Source of the DNA: Naematelia aurantialba
Lineage: Eukaryota; Basidiomycota; Tremellomycetes; Tremellales; Naemateliaceae
Length of the DNA stretch: 64,000 bases
Direction: 5' to 3'
Assembly (NCBI GenBank): GCA_021527695.1
Contig: JAKFAO010000004.1
Location: 1,281,001 to 1,345,000 of the forward strand
Each line of letters opens with the position of its first letter. Positions within the stretch are counted from its first letter, which is position 1. Positions 22,132-33,328 of the stretch are shown piece by piece. The notes beneath the pieces are model-generated. The model was given only the letters and a program-made list of their open reading frames with translations, was not told the DNA's origin and made no database searches. Made by a program: the position numbers and the translations under genes.

Positions 22132-22549
22132 GTTGCGATTGCGTGAAGATAAGATGACGAGTGGCGCAGGGTGTTGACTGGGCGGGAGTGGGAGAAAAGT
22201 GAAGTGGGGATCGAAAGGACACTTGAAATAAGCCCCAATGTGGAGAACAGGGGCTTTGGGGCCAGAAACGAGTGTACAGACAAGGGAAGGTCGGTTGAGC
22301 GAGCACAGTGCTTCAACGGTGTGAAGACGCTGGCCGATCCTTTCTGTTGGATCATCAATCCGACTCGTCCTGCACGTCTCAGACGCCGTGGCAGGGGGCG
22401 GTGCGTGGGCGGCCTGGGTCTCGTCGGGGTACGAGTAATGAGGAAAACCAAACTTCAGAGGATGGTTACCCCCTGCACACGCTCATCACTGGACTACATG
22501 CATTCTACCGATCTACAGTACTACCCGTCGCGCGGCACCCACATTGAAG
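22132..22549. other. Spacer between two orphan genes
   Basis: The 418 bases carry the promoter of the 21590-22131 gene and the 3' flank of the next one. Overlapping ORFs on both strands look like by-products of GC-rich sequence. Confidence 0.35.
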
Positions 22550-23080
22550 TCACGGGCTCTTGGTGTGGCGGCCATCGTCACCTTTGTACGGGCCGAACTC
22601 ATCCTCGCTGTGCTGGGTAGTATCGGATTCATCGCCATCATGCGCCGTAGTGTCACCGTCACCGTCACCGTCCCCATCATCGTCACCGTCCTCCGTGCCG
22701 TCCGAGTCGTCACCGCCTTTCTCCTCCAACGCCGCGTTATCCTCTTGACCCTCGCTTCCCGACGCGGATGTTAGATTTGTTTGGGATTGAGTAGAGTCTT
22801 CTTTCCTGTTGGACGGGAGACCGAGCATCATGGACATCGCAGTGAGCAGTTGCTCATTCCACATCTCAAACGGGTCCCAGCTTCCGGCGGTGTGTTGTGT
22901 CTCCGATGCCCACTCGGGTTCTCGCGTCGCCTGCATATACGCATCGCGCAGCCGCTGATTGGCTCTCTTAAAGGGAATTTCATCGAGATGGTCGTTGTCC
23001 CGGACTGCAGAGATGGTTTGAACCAAGACAGTCGGCAAGGTGTTGGCTCTGGTGCGTTCGATTATGGTCAGATTTGACAT
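22550..23080 (-). CDS. Hypothetical acidic protein, 176 aa
   Basis: One exon starts at ATG 23080 (MSNLTIIERTRANTLPTVLV). The first ~100 residues look folded and helical (DHLDEIPFKRANQRLRDAY, WDPFEMWNEQLLTAMSMML). From about residue 100 the chain becomes very acidic with an Asp/Gly run (DDDGDGDGDGD) and ends in a polar tail. Such tails are common in nuclear or chromatin proteins, but no function can be assigned. Confidence 0.6.
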   Translation of the reverse strand: MSNLTIIERTRANTLPTVLVQTISAVRDNDHLDEIPFKRANQRLRDAYMQATREPEWASETQHTAGSWDPFEMWNEQLLTAMSMMLGLPSNRKEDSTQSQTNLTSASGSEGQEDNAALEEKGGDDSDGTEDGDDDGDGDGDGDTTAHDGDESDTTQHSEDEFGPYKGDDGRHTKSP

Positions 23081-23557
23081 CTTTGAGCGCTGAAAACTAG
23101 ACTCTCTAGTTTGAATTTCTCAAGTGGCGAAGGGAAGATGATCAATATTAGAAACCGCCTCATGGCTCCCGCTTATGACTTCAAAGGCCGCCCAGAAAAG
23201 CAAGACCCCTATCGCTGCTTGAGGAGCCTTTAAAGCCTTCTCGACTCCCAAAGGAGAGCAAACAGGCGAGTTACGGGCGCGGGGATGTTGGCGTACGGCC
23301 TTCCAGGACAGCCTTGACTCTGCGCCTCCTTTACCATGACGCCTTCCAGGAGGTTGGAGTGGTACGATTCCTGACGCCAGGTGGTCCAGGGGCAACTCGA
23401 TGATGTCAGTTGAGCTCTGAGCGCCTAAGCGGCTTATTCTGGAAGGCGTGGAAATGTCGTATCACAAAGCGTACGCCCCGGTACAGTCGCATGAGCTCCG
23501 CGTGACAGTGTCCCTAATTGTGCAGTCAAGTCTGCTTTACCTACTGTACACTTATTT
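23081..23557. other. Spacer between orphan gene and nitronate monooxygenase
   Basis: The 477 bases have a 91-codon minus-strand ORF (23120-23395) that I could not connect to a gene. No repeats stand out. Confidence 0.35.
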
Positions 23558-25099
23558 TCACAATTTCGCCCGAGCTCCGGTCCCAAGAAGCCTGTTGCCG
23601 TTCTCGATGCAGGCTTTCGCCTCGGACACCATATCATCAATAATCTGCTGGGCCGGCTTGACATCCTGCAGCGAGTCAGTGCAGCCTTCTCGCACACGGA
23701 ACGGCCGCTCACATTGATCAGAGCGCTAACATCGCCCATCAGCCACATCCGGCCTTCCATGGATTTTTCTGGATATTTCTCTAGCTCGACGTCGTGAGGA
23801 ATCTTTCCTTCGCTGGTGAGCTGTTTACTACAGTACAATCATCAGCCCCATCAAGTGGCTTCCAGATGAAACACTGACATTTCAGCCTCCCGGCTGTGCC
23901 ACGACTTGACATAGTCTGTCTGGCGAACACGGAGAGGCCGGCCAGAGTAGATGAGGGTAGTATCCGCGTCGCCGTGATCAGCGGACAAAATACTGCCAGA
24001 TGTCTCAGCTCCAATTCGGAAGTCGGAAGTTCCTAGACACTGGGAACTCACAGCTCCTTGTGCTTCGTAGGCGCAGCGGCCTCAGTACTAGCTACAAACC
24101 TAGTCCCAACCCAAACACCCTGAGCCCCATACATGAGTGACGATGCAAGGCCACGACCGTCGTAGATGCCGCCAGCGGCGATCACGTGGACCTATACTCG
24201 ATGAGCGATATTCGACACGAAAAGCTGCGTCTACTCACCGGTCCACCGGTCAATGGGGACTTGCGCCCCTTACAGATATCGACACACGCAGGTATCAGTA
24301 TTGAGGTTGCTGTCCGACCAGTGTGCCCCCCTCCTTCTGCTCCCTGCATCATGAGCGGGAGTTCTCAACCTTGTAGGACAACGCACCTGAGCACATATGA
24401 GATCCACGCCGACGTCCAGTGCCTTCTGTACGTGTTTTGGGTGTCCGACCATCTTTGAAATTTAGCCAGCCGTTGCGATTCCAGTCAGCTCAACTCACAT
24501 TCATGACGATTATGCCGGCATCGTGAAATCGCTTCACGACATCGGGCGGCGGGACGCCGACAGCACATACAAACAACTTTGCCTTCTCCTCAATAATGAC
24601 GGAAACGATCTCATCCAGTTGGCCTTTGGTATAATCATAGTTGGTCTTGCGTGCGCTTGGTGCCAAAGATGGTATGAGGAGATCGACACCGAACGCTGGG
24701 AATTGTTAGACGCGAATGTTAGCCAGAAAATCCGCTTACGCAGATCTGGGGACGACAGTGACGACTTGAGTTCTTTGATGATAGATCGCATATGTTTCGG
24801 ACTGTACAGCTGTCAGATCCCAAATGGTATAATAGCGAAGAGGGAACGGTCTCACGTGTAGCCTAAGCCACCGATGACTCCGAGCCCGCCTGCGTTTGAG
24901 ACGGCCGCGGCCAATTCTGGACCCGCAGCGATGTTCATGCCTCTGAACATGTAAGTTGTACGCTGGTTGGGGTAGTGGAAGTCTCACGCAAGTATGATCG
25001 GATGCTTGATGCCAACTGCGCAGAGCCTCAGCAACACACACGAACATCGATGGACTGTTACGCACACATCTCGGTGATCGGCGTTGAAATGACAGACAT
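23558..25099 (-). CDS. Nitronate monooxygenase (2-nitropropane dioxygenase family)
   Basis: This is an FMN-dependent TIM-barrel enzyme that oxidises alkyl nitronates such as propionate 3-nitronate and so detoxifies nitro compounds. In-phase splicing gives MSVISTPITEM then LCAVGIKHPIILAG, GMNIAAGPELAAAVSNAGG, LGVIGGLGYT, RFHDAGIIVMN, VGVDLICAQ, and the flavin phosphate-binding block HVIAAGGIYDGRGLASSLMY with GAQGVWVGTRFVAS. The C-terminal region contains EKSMEGRMWLMGDVSALIN and ends LLGTGARAKL. Exon 1 is short (about 32 nt) and is followed by an intron of about 41 nt. It reads away from CSN3. Confidence 0.9.
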
Positions 25100-25435
25100 T
25101 GCGATGGAACTTTTTGGGTTTCGCTGAGTCCTGCAGAGGCACTTGGGAGGGACCAGAGTAGACACAGAGAGCTAAACACCAAGGAGACCCAAGACTCGAG
25201 ACCTATGCACACCACATGTATATCCAGCTGGGATGTACTTCAGTGTACTACTACCAGACCCAACCGGCTGTGGATAACCGGAGGGAGATGTGGAATAGCT
25301 TATCTGTGCCTCCCCTTTAACAACATGAGAGGTGGAGGTCCGAGTTGTTGGACACCTCACCTCTCCGTGGATCATTTACCTGCTCGAGGCGGGTCTGCTC
25401 AGCGAGAGGCTACTAGCCGACCTTACTCGGTCTAG
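25100..25435. promoter_or_regulatory. Divergent promoter region, nitronate monooxygenase / CSN3
   Basis: The 336 bases separate divergent ATGs and should include both promoters. I see no clear named element. Confidence 0.4.
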
Positions 25436-27510
25436 ATGTCTCGCTCTCATGCCCATCCCGCCTTCCCATCACTACCAGCAGGTTCTCGCGAGCGGCCCCC
25501 ACCAGACAATCGGTCTGACCTGGTCCGCCTCATCAACGATGCCAATACTCTGGAAGGCGTACGCGACTACCTCGTCTCGGCTCTTCATCGGATATCCGAG
25601 GGGGAGAACCAGCCAGGGGACGATGAGGCGCAGAAAGTGAGGAATGGCGAGGCTCTCCTGGCATCACTAGGGGATACTAGTCTGGTAGCCGAGCAGCAGC
25701 AGATCATAGGCAAGACCGCGGCGCTGGTGTACATCTTGTGAGTTCGTCACGGAGCTCAGATCTCTGTCAGTTGGTGGATCTATATAGCTCATGGTTACCA
25801 GATCTGCACGCCTTATGGCCCCTCGTCTGACTTCCGAGCTACACAACGAGGCAGCGCTTCTGTATGCCATGTCACTTTGTGAGATCGGGGACGAGCGTCA
25901 GCTGGAGTTATGTCGCGGACGAGGTGAGTCTCTTAGCTGGATGACTGTCTTGCGGCGTGAAGTTCTGATTATTATAGTTACGCTACTGGCTGAGGGGATT
26001 TTGCGACTTGCAAAGCATCTTCGTAGGGTAATGCTATTTGCAGCCTTGTGGGCAGATGTCTGACCACGATTACAGGTTGACTTGGTCATCGAGCCCCTAT
26101 ACCGCCTTGCGTTCCGAGCATTTCCTCGTGGTTGTTTCACTGGGGCTTACTGGGTCGTACTGGAGGTGAGGAGGTGCCCTTTAGTAGCGCTCACCATGCA
26201 GGCATGCCTCCTTGTGAGGCAATACGAACCGGCGCAACCAATTATGCAGGAAATCTTTACGGACCTGCGCTACGTGCGTTCTTCGAGTTTGCAGTGCGAG
26301 TTCAAACTCATGTTATCTAGGCGTCGCCAACATACCTAGACATCTTGACATTCCACCACCACGCAGGTCTCATCTGTGCAGCGCTGAAACAGTATTCAAG
26401 AGCTGCAGACTTCTTCTCTGTCGTACGTTTTCCCTGGCTGCGTGTAGGTGCGCCTAACAAATCATTAGGCCGTGTGCGCACCTACAATCGCTGCTTCGGC
26501 GATTCAATACGCTTGCATGAAACGCGCGATCCTGTGCGAGCTGATTGCTTCAGGAAAGGTGAGATCATCCTATGGCAGGTCGCCGCTCCTTGTGCGACTC
26601 CTTGTGCGCCCACTGAGTTATCGTAGCCACTTGTTTTCCCAGCGTACATTTCGGGCAATGTCACTCGCACAATCGAGCGCCACGCCCGTGACTATGTGTC
26701 ACTGGCAAAAGCGTACGAGGCGGCAGACTGGGACGCCGTCAAAGTCGCGCGAGACAACAAGATATTCCTAGACGTAAGCAATGTGTGGCGTATCTAACCA
26801 CCCTGCTGACCAGGTTAGGACAACAACCTTGGACTTATCAACCAAGTCATCGCATCAATACCTCGGCGGAAATTCATCACACTCACCAATACGTACTCGA
26901 AACTCACCATGCCGGATCTCGCTGCGAAAATCGGCCTCGCGGGACAAGAGGGCATTGATCAGGCTGGCCAGCTGTTCGAAGAACTTGTAAGTGACCCTTG
27001 GGGTCCACCCTCCACGACAGTCCTGTTGATTCCGCAAAGCTTGCGTCGGGCGATATTCGGGGAACCATGACTGGCGACCCACCAATAGTGACCTTTTCCG
27101 AATCGGAACCAAATCCTGATGACCCTCACGTTCTGAGCGAGATAGAGAAAGGCAATCTCATGGCCTCGTGGCTAGAATCGCATTTAGACCGGTCAAGCAA
27201 AAGCGCAGCAGGCTCGCAATTCTACTTGAAAAAGGTGGGTCCCGCGTGTCCCCCTCCCCACCACGCCTTCCCTCCACCCATCCGACACCACGCTCCAGCC
27301 ATCCGACACCACGCCAGTTGTGGTGGCCTCTTGAATGGTTGTTGATTGTCGCAGCACGCAAGGGTGATGCAACTGAACGGCTCGAATGGGAAGGGGGTCA
27401 GTGGGCGATTAGACGATCTCGACGCGATGATCGCTGCGGAAGAGATGGAGGTGGATACGAGCAGGCGTATGCGCGGGCCAGGGGCGAATTACGCGGATAT
27501 GGGGTACTAG
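25436..27510 (+). CDS. CSN3: COP9 signalosome subunit 3
   Basis: CSN3 is a PCI-domain subunit of the COP9 signalosome, which removes Nedd8 from cullins. The start MSRSHAHPAFPSLPAGS is followed by a helical N-terminus (LVRLINDANTLEGVRDYLVS). Exon 1 joins exon 2 at 25802, giving ALVYILSARLMAPRLTSEL. Later blocks align well with human CSN3: CAALKQYSRAADFFSV, AIQYACMKRAILCELIASGK, DYVSLAKAYEAADW, then DNNLGLINQVIASIPRR (human DNNMGLVKQ) and FITLTNTYSKLTMPDLAAKIGL. The PCI winged helix ends with VTFSESEPNPDDPHVL. The tail EEMEVDTSRRMRGPGANYADMGY is typical of fungal CSN3. Introns are short; one near 27230-27355 is longer, about 120 nt. Confidence 0.9.
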
Positions 27511-27816
27511 GTCGGCGTTGTTGTCGACATGAGCGAGCCAGCCTGGTGAGGCAGAGAATACGACGAGCAAGACAGTTGGAGCGCGTAGAACCGGACTATG
27601 GCGCGGTGCAGTTATAAAGTCGGCATCATGCGGGAGAGGATGTAGCATCGTGATGCCACGGCACGAGGTCTCGACGTGTTCCTGCTGCTTGATGGTGGCT
27701 GGCGCGGCATCGTACTGATAACAGGCTATGTCGATTTACTCGGGTATATGCCGATGTAGATGTCGATACATATTTCGACGTAAATGTCGACACAAGTCGA
27801 TGAACACGTACAACGA
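27511..27816. other. Convergent 3' region CSN3 / GCP gene
   Basis: The 306 bases lie between convergent stop codons. At 27728-27800 TGTCGA-type words recur in both orientations (ATGTCGAT, TTTCGACG, ATGTCGAC), so the RNA could fold; no function is known. Confidence 0.35.
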
Positions 27817-30800
27817 TCACGTCCAATCCTCCAAGGCAAAGGCCAACATGCCCCACCCCTCGCCGACCTCAGCGTCCCCCGGCTCACTAGCTAGTCGCTC
27901 CGCGCCGTCTCGGACGTACCACACCTGCTCGTTCAATTCCCTTTCCAACCCGTTCAACCTCTCCATCCACCCTGAGCCCATGTTCGCTGGATTTACCGGC
28001 TCGGTCTCAGTTCGCCCACTTGGGCCCACTCCGCCTTGTGTCTCTTCAATTGACGTTGACAAGTCTTCGTGCACCACCTCGTCGCCCGCGTCGTCTGACG
28101 AGTCGGCGTCGGCGTCGGCGCTTCTGTTCCGCCGTCTGGCAAGTCGTCGCCGACTCCGGCCCTGGACGTGAACGTGAACGTCACCTGGAGTTCCCGGTTT
28201 CGCAGCCTTGACGACCGTGGCTCCAGACTGGCCGTCACCGTCGCCGTTACCCTCGCTCTCGCTCGTCAGGTCACGCAAAGCCACGGTGAGCCCGAGTATT
28301 GTCGTCATTCCATCTTTCAAGTCCGCCATCTGCGCGCGTCTCATTTCAGCAGGGATCAGTTCAGTGGCCACGCCACCGTGACAGGAGCAAGGTAGGGCTC
28401 ACGTTGGGGTTTCCAAAGCAGAAATCGCGTATACGCCGCGTGCTGCGCGAGTAAGCAAGACACGATCCCTGATCGTATGGGTAGAGCGGCACGGGCCCAC
28501 GCACTGCTGCAATTCCAACGTGACCATCGACCCGAGCGAGGTCATCCTGCCCAGCTGAGCTCTGTATCTCGTAGCTTCGACGTCCAAGATCCGATCGGTT
28601 ATCCACGTCCAGAACGCACTACGTTCGAATCAGCTCGATCCGACCAAATCGTTGCGCGATTTACTTGATCGCCCAAGTCAGTCTCTGCAGCAGCCGACAC
28701 ACGCCTTGCGTCTCTCCCGCCGACTTCCAGGAGAGCGCCTTCAAATCGAGCCGGACCGTATCGAGAATGTATCGCGCATAGCGGAGTTGCAGGATAAACG
28801 TGAACACTTCAGAGCGCCATTCCATCGATGTGGGTGTAAACAACTGCAACAGAGGGAACGGAACCTGGAGATATGAGCGGGATGCCAAATGCAGGACGGC
28901 CACAAACCTCATAGCTTGCGGTGCAGGACCCGAGCGCAGACATGCTGCTCATGCCTTTCACGCGTCGCGAGAGTCGGAGTCTGATTGCGGACGGGTTCAT
29001 CCACAGCTTCGCCTTTTGTTCGATCACATCTCGGAGGCTAGACGTCAGAACCTGCGAGTCTGCCCAGCGGGTCTTCTTGCGCAGCTATACCACAGTCAGA
29101 CGAGACACTGAGCGTTCTTCGTTGCCTCTCCGCGCTCACCTTATCAAACAGACCCCTGCACCAATCTTCTATGACGTCGAAACTCCGCATTTCCAAAACC
29201 CCCTCTATCGCATCCAGGTGCGCCTCCATACCGCACTCCTCCTCTAGCACCCTCCTGAGTTGGAACTGAGCAATCTGGCATGTCGGCGCCAGGCGACCAG
29301 CGAGCACAGTGGCGATATCGTCCACTCCTTGGTATTCCTGCAAGACGTGTTGTAGTGGTAGCCACTGTTCGAGCGGCTCGACTCGTCCGACCAAACTCCT
29401 CAACAGCCCCCTCGCCTTTCCTGCCTCGAGAATCGTCTCCTTCAAGTTTGTGTTGGCCAGCCACGAAGGCCATCCATCATCACTCTCCAGGAAACCGGCT
29501 TCCCAAAAGTCTTCGTCTCCCCACGAGACGTCTCGGTCCCGCTTGATGAAGAATTCGGGGTCGAGCAGCCTCTCGTCATCGTTGCTCGAGTAGTCGGCGT
29601 TGTCCTCCGCCTGAAGGGAGGAAGGTATCGGCATACCGCGGTGTAGCCACTCTCCAAGCAACTTCCACTGTATCTCGGCCGAGGCCGTGAAGATGCGCAG
29701 CAGCGCCTGCAGATGGGGGCGATGGGCGGTGGCGCATTGATCAGCGATGTGGCTATGAATGGCGTTCAGGAGGGTGACCGGCCGAGAAGCATGTTCAGCA
29801 TATGCAGGGAGGTTATTTAGCAGGAATCCAAAGCGGTTCTCGTACTCATGCAAGAGGAGCATGGGCGTCGAGGCAGCAGATACACCCAGGACAGCCGTGG
29901 ACGACGGAGACGCAGAGCCCAGCGTGAATGCCGCCTCCTGCTCTGCAAGCCACAAGTCGTGAACTTGCATCTCGACGCGACACGCGTCGGCAAATGCTTG
30001 TTGTGTCTTGGTGATGGTGTGCCGCTGGTTCGCGTTTGATGAGGTGGCAGATGCGCTCCAGTCCAGAGAAGTGGCAATAAAGGCTCTCAATTTCGCAGCC
30101 TGTGCGGCTCGGGTTCTGACCGAGGTCAAGATACCGCTTAGAGTGGCCTCTGAGTAGTGCCGAACTTGCGGGTGATCGGGCTGCGTCTGTCCCGTCAGAG
30201 TGGACACTGCTCATGACGTACTTGACACTCTTTGGCCTCGTCAAAGACTAGCAGAATTCCCGGACGGCCCGAGAGAGCAAAGAGGAGCTCGCGCTGAAGC
30301 TGCTCAGCAGTGATCATCTTGATAGGTTGGGCAGGGGCGGGATCCTGCAGCCGCGCTGCCAGGAGAGCAGATGGTACGCCTGCATGCACAGTCAGCTGTG
30401 TCAACTCTGACCAGGTCGGCTCAACGATGTCACGTACCAGTACTCAGCTGTCGCCATCCTTGCACTTGACCGACGTCGGCATCACTGCCCACTTGCTGCC
30501 CTCCAACTTTCCAGTACGCCCTCTTCTTTAGCTTCTCCAGCTCTGATCTGGCCGCAAGCAAGGATCTATCACTCTCCTCCTGGCGCCTGTATTGTTCCGC
30601 CTGTCGCTTCGCGAGCGGATCCACTGTGCTGTACCCCTTGCTAGCGGGAGTGACGACCTCCTCGTCCTCTGAACTTTCCTCAGACTCCGACTCGCTGTCT
30701 GTCCATCCGCGTTTGATCTCCTCGTCAAAACCTGCTTCCCAGTGCGGACCGGTGAACGGCTCGGCCATGATCTCGTTATACAGTAGTTGATCTGCAGAGG

Positions 30801-31356
30801 GGCCTGTATCTGCCGTGCGCTCCAGGTAGGCACTAGCGTATCTGTGGGTGGACGGGCCGGGTCTTCCAGCGAGGTTGAGCTGCACTGTCAGCGGACGGCG
30901 TGCGACCTGGCAAGCTTGACCTACTAGGAGCTGGACATGTTGTGGGACATTGGACATCTGCCATCCGTCAGCGACCACGGCACAGAGATACACGAGTGTG
31001 ACTGCTCACCTTGATCGGCATATCGCCCTCCCAAGACGAGGCTCCCTTCGCGCGGTGTTCCTCCAGCGTCCCGACTGCCTTGTCCAGCGCATCCGCCAGT
31101 CCATCCTGAACCCGCACGCGAGCGGCCCGAGCAAGGCTCGGCACGTCAGTCCCGAACGCTGGCTGTTATTTCGATTGCACAGAGCTCACCCATCTAGAAA
31201 CCCACGGACATCCTCCCATTCCTTTCGCGTCCCGCCATGAGCATCGGCCCGGATCTCGTTGACGACGAGGTCGCGTGCTTGGCGATCTCCAGCTAGTGGC
31301 GGGATGAGAGAAGCCACTAGCTTCTGGGCCAGATCCGGGAGAGCCGCCGTCGTCAT
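27817..31356 (-). CDS. Gamma-tubulin complex component, Spc97/Spc98 family (GCP5/GCP6-like)
   Basis: These proteins form the gamma-tubulin ring complex that nucleates microtubules. I start at ATG 31356 (MTTAALPDLAQKLVASLIPP). In-phase exons then give RVQDGLADALDKAVGT, MSNVPQHVQLLVGQAC, an acidic linker (SESESEESSEDEEVV), and the GRIP1-type region ITAEQLQRELLFALSG, LLHEYENRFGFLLNNLPAY, IQWKLLGEWLHRGMP and DPEFFIKRDRDVSWGDEDFW. The EFF(I/V)xR block resembles GCP5/GCP6 more than GCP2/GCP3. The GRIP2 region has SMEWRSEVFTFILQLRYARYIL and MVTLELQQCVGPC. The C-terminus MRRAQMADLKDGMTTILG... is followed by a basic/acidic low-complexity insert (SESEGNGDGDGQS; RSRRRLARRRNRSADAD). It may be the fungal GCP5 or GCP6 orthologue. 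Confidence 0.82.
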
Positions 31357-31565
31357 GAGGACGTAGAAAGCTTCGATTTCATGTGAATACGAGTGCAAGA
31401 CAGTGTAACGAACGACACGGACGACCCGACTGATTTTGCATTCGGCGTCGGCGTCGTCGCGACGCGTCGACTTGCACTGGTTATTCGCCGTATTACACTA
31501 CACTATTATATACTGCTACGTTGTCTCGACAACAAGCACGATCCGACTGAAGTCAGGCTACTCAA

Positions 31566-32801
31566 TCACCGGTGCAGACGCTCTTTCGGCAGAGCATACC
31601 TGGTGAAGAAGTCCAGTATCGCCGGACTCGTGATATTGTAATGGGCAGTATTGTTAGGCGCGCCACTGAGGTCCAACCCTAGTGTCGTCGGCCAACTGTG
31701 CCCCAGCTTGGCACCTGTGAACGCCTCTACGTCTACGTCGCAGTCCCAAACCTCCTCCTGCGAGTCCTTTGCATTCTCGAACGTCCTGGCCGGATCAGGC
31801 AGGTGCCCGGAACATCCATTCCTCGCGGCCCACTGTCTCCTCCAGAGCGGGACGTTGATGGTCGCGGAGCCTACGCCGTACTCGCCCGTAGCCGAGTCGT
31901 TGCGGCCATAAAACGGGATAGTTTGGTCGACCACGCCGTGCGAGTTGATGATTGGGACAGGGCGGGATGGCCTGCAGCCGCTGAATGCCAGAGTCCCGGG
32001 GTACAGCGCCGGGGAGACTGGAGCGAATGCGGCGAAGAGGGAAGAGGTGTCGTTACGACAGGCGAGGTAGGCTGTGAAGCCGCCGCCGTTGGACTTGCCA
32101 GCTGCGTAGATCCGCCTCTGGTCGACTTTGTAGACGGCAGAGATATCGGCGATGATGTCCTTGGTGAACTGGATCTATATCTCTCGGTCAGCCCGAACTT
32201 GAGGGTGGTTCGGAGAAGGAAGCAGGGAAGAAGAAGGCAGCCGAGGCTCCCAGAAGAAGGAACAAGAGAGGGACGAAGAACAAGGCCAATGAGCCTCAAG
32301 GAAGGGCATTGAGAACCGAACAGCTCACATCGTCCACGGTCGTGTTGGCGTATGGTGCAGAATACCACGTCGCCGATCTCTGCGCCGTGGTATTGGGTAC
32401 GCCTTGCGGATAAGCCGCAATCACAGGCCTCCCAGCGATCCGCACGCCCTTATCAGAGAATTGGGACAGCTTCTCCTGCTGGGAGGAATTGCCATTTGCT
32501 GGTAGGAGAGGTCTTATCAGCCAGCCGTCTCTACAAAGTATGGAGATCTGAAGCGCTCGCTACGTAGGTCCGAGTAGGGTCGAATGGGCTCAATGGACTC
32601 ACCTCCATGGAAGGACAGTACAAGTGGGTGAGGCACCCAGGGCGTGTACTTGGGGGGCACATAGAGGAGATATGTACGCCCGTTATCCAGGGTCCGCGTG
32701 GTGTGGTGGGTCGAGTCGAGGTGGAATCCGCGAAACCCAGTCGGTTTGCCGAGACACAACGACACCAAGCTACACAAACAGAGCACGGTATGCCAGTACA
32801 T
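31566..32801 (-). CDS. Secreted esterase, CE1 / PHB-depolymerase-like (feruloyl esterase type)
   Basis: The product begins with a signal peptide (MYWHTVLCLCSLVSLCLG). The alpha/beta-hydrolase core shows the oxyanion segment LVLSFHGG, the nucleophile in AAGKSNGGGFTAYLAC (Ser in GKSNG), the acid in SHGVVDQTIPFYG (Asp) and the base in KLGHSWP (His), in the order and spacing of the Esterase_PHB family. Fungal members hydrolyse feruloyl or acetyl esters of plant cell wall polysaccharides, acting outside the cell. An exon around 32.34-32.5 kb carries AAYPQGVPNTTAQRSATWY. The substrate is inferred from the family. Confidence 0.88.
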
Positions 32802-33328
32802 CCCGATACGAGACGCCCTCCATGCTGGCCGCCATGTAAGGGTTTATATCTATGCCTGGTCGAGTCGCTGCTCGCGGCGGCTATGCAGGATTCGAAAATG
32901 GGAACATGAGGCTACCCTCTTGGCGCCTGTGATTTTCGAATCTAAGGCCCCGTGGTTGCCCCCCGCCGACGCTAGTGGAGCACCCCGTATCCAAAATCCG
33001 GCAGGACCGGCAGCTCAGACGACCACTCTATGTCTCCGAGAAATACGGTGCCGGATGTGCCCGACCAGCCGGCCAGGGACATGTGGTCCCCGGACTGGGA
33101 CAGCTAAACGGAGAGGGTTGACAATATGCATATGAACGGACTGAAGGATCTACGTGAGCCTAAGGGATGTTTACAGGCCCTGCGGAGCTGAGTGCCTCGC
33201 CAGCATCAGTCTATTCACCGACCGGCCAGCGGCGGGATCGAGCTAGGTCCGGGGGGTCAGCGATACGGCAGATATCTATCATTCACGTACCAGACTCTCG
33301 AAGAGGCCATTGAGACCGTCGTTCCCGC
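32802..33328. other. Spacer between esterase and repeat protein
   Basis: The 527 bases hold the esterase promoter and the 3' flank of the repeat protein. Plus-strand ORFs here have no recognisable content. Confidence 0.4.

Noticed and set aside
25741..25801. Frameshift in CSN3 at the first intron
   Set aside because: Using the acceptor at 25787 breaks the frame, but the acceptor at 25801 (TTACCAG) restores it with conserved-looking sequence, so no frameshift is needed.
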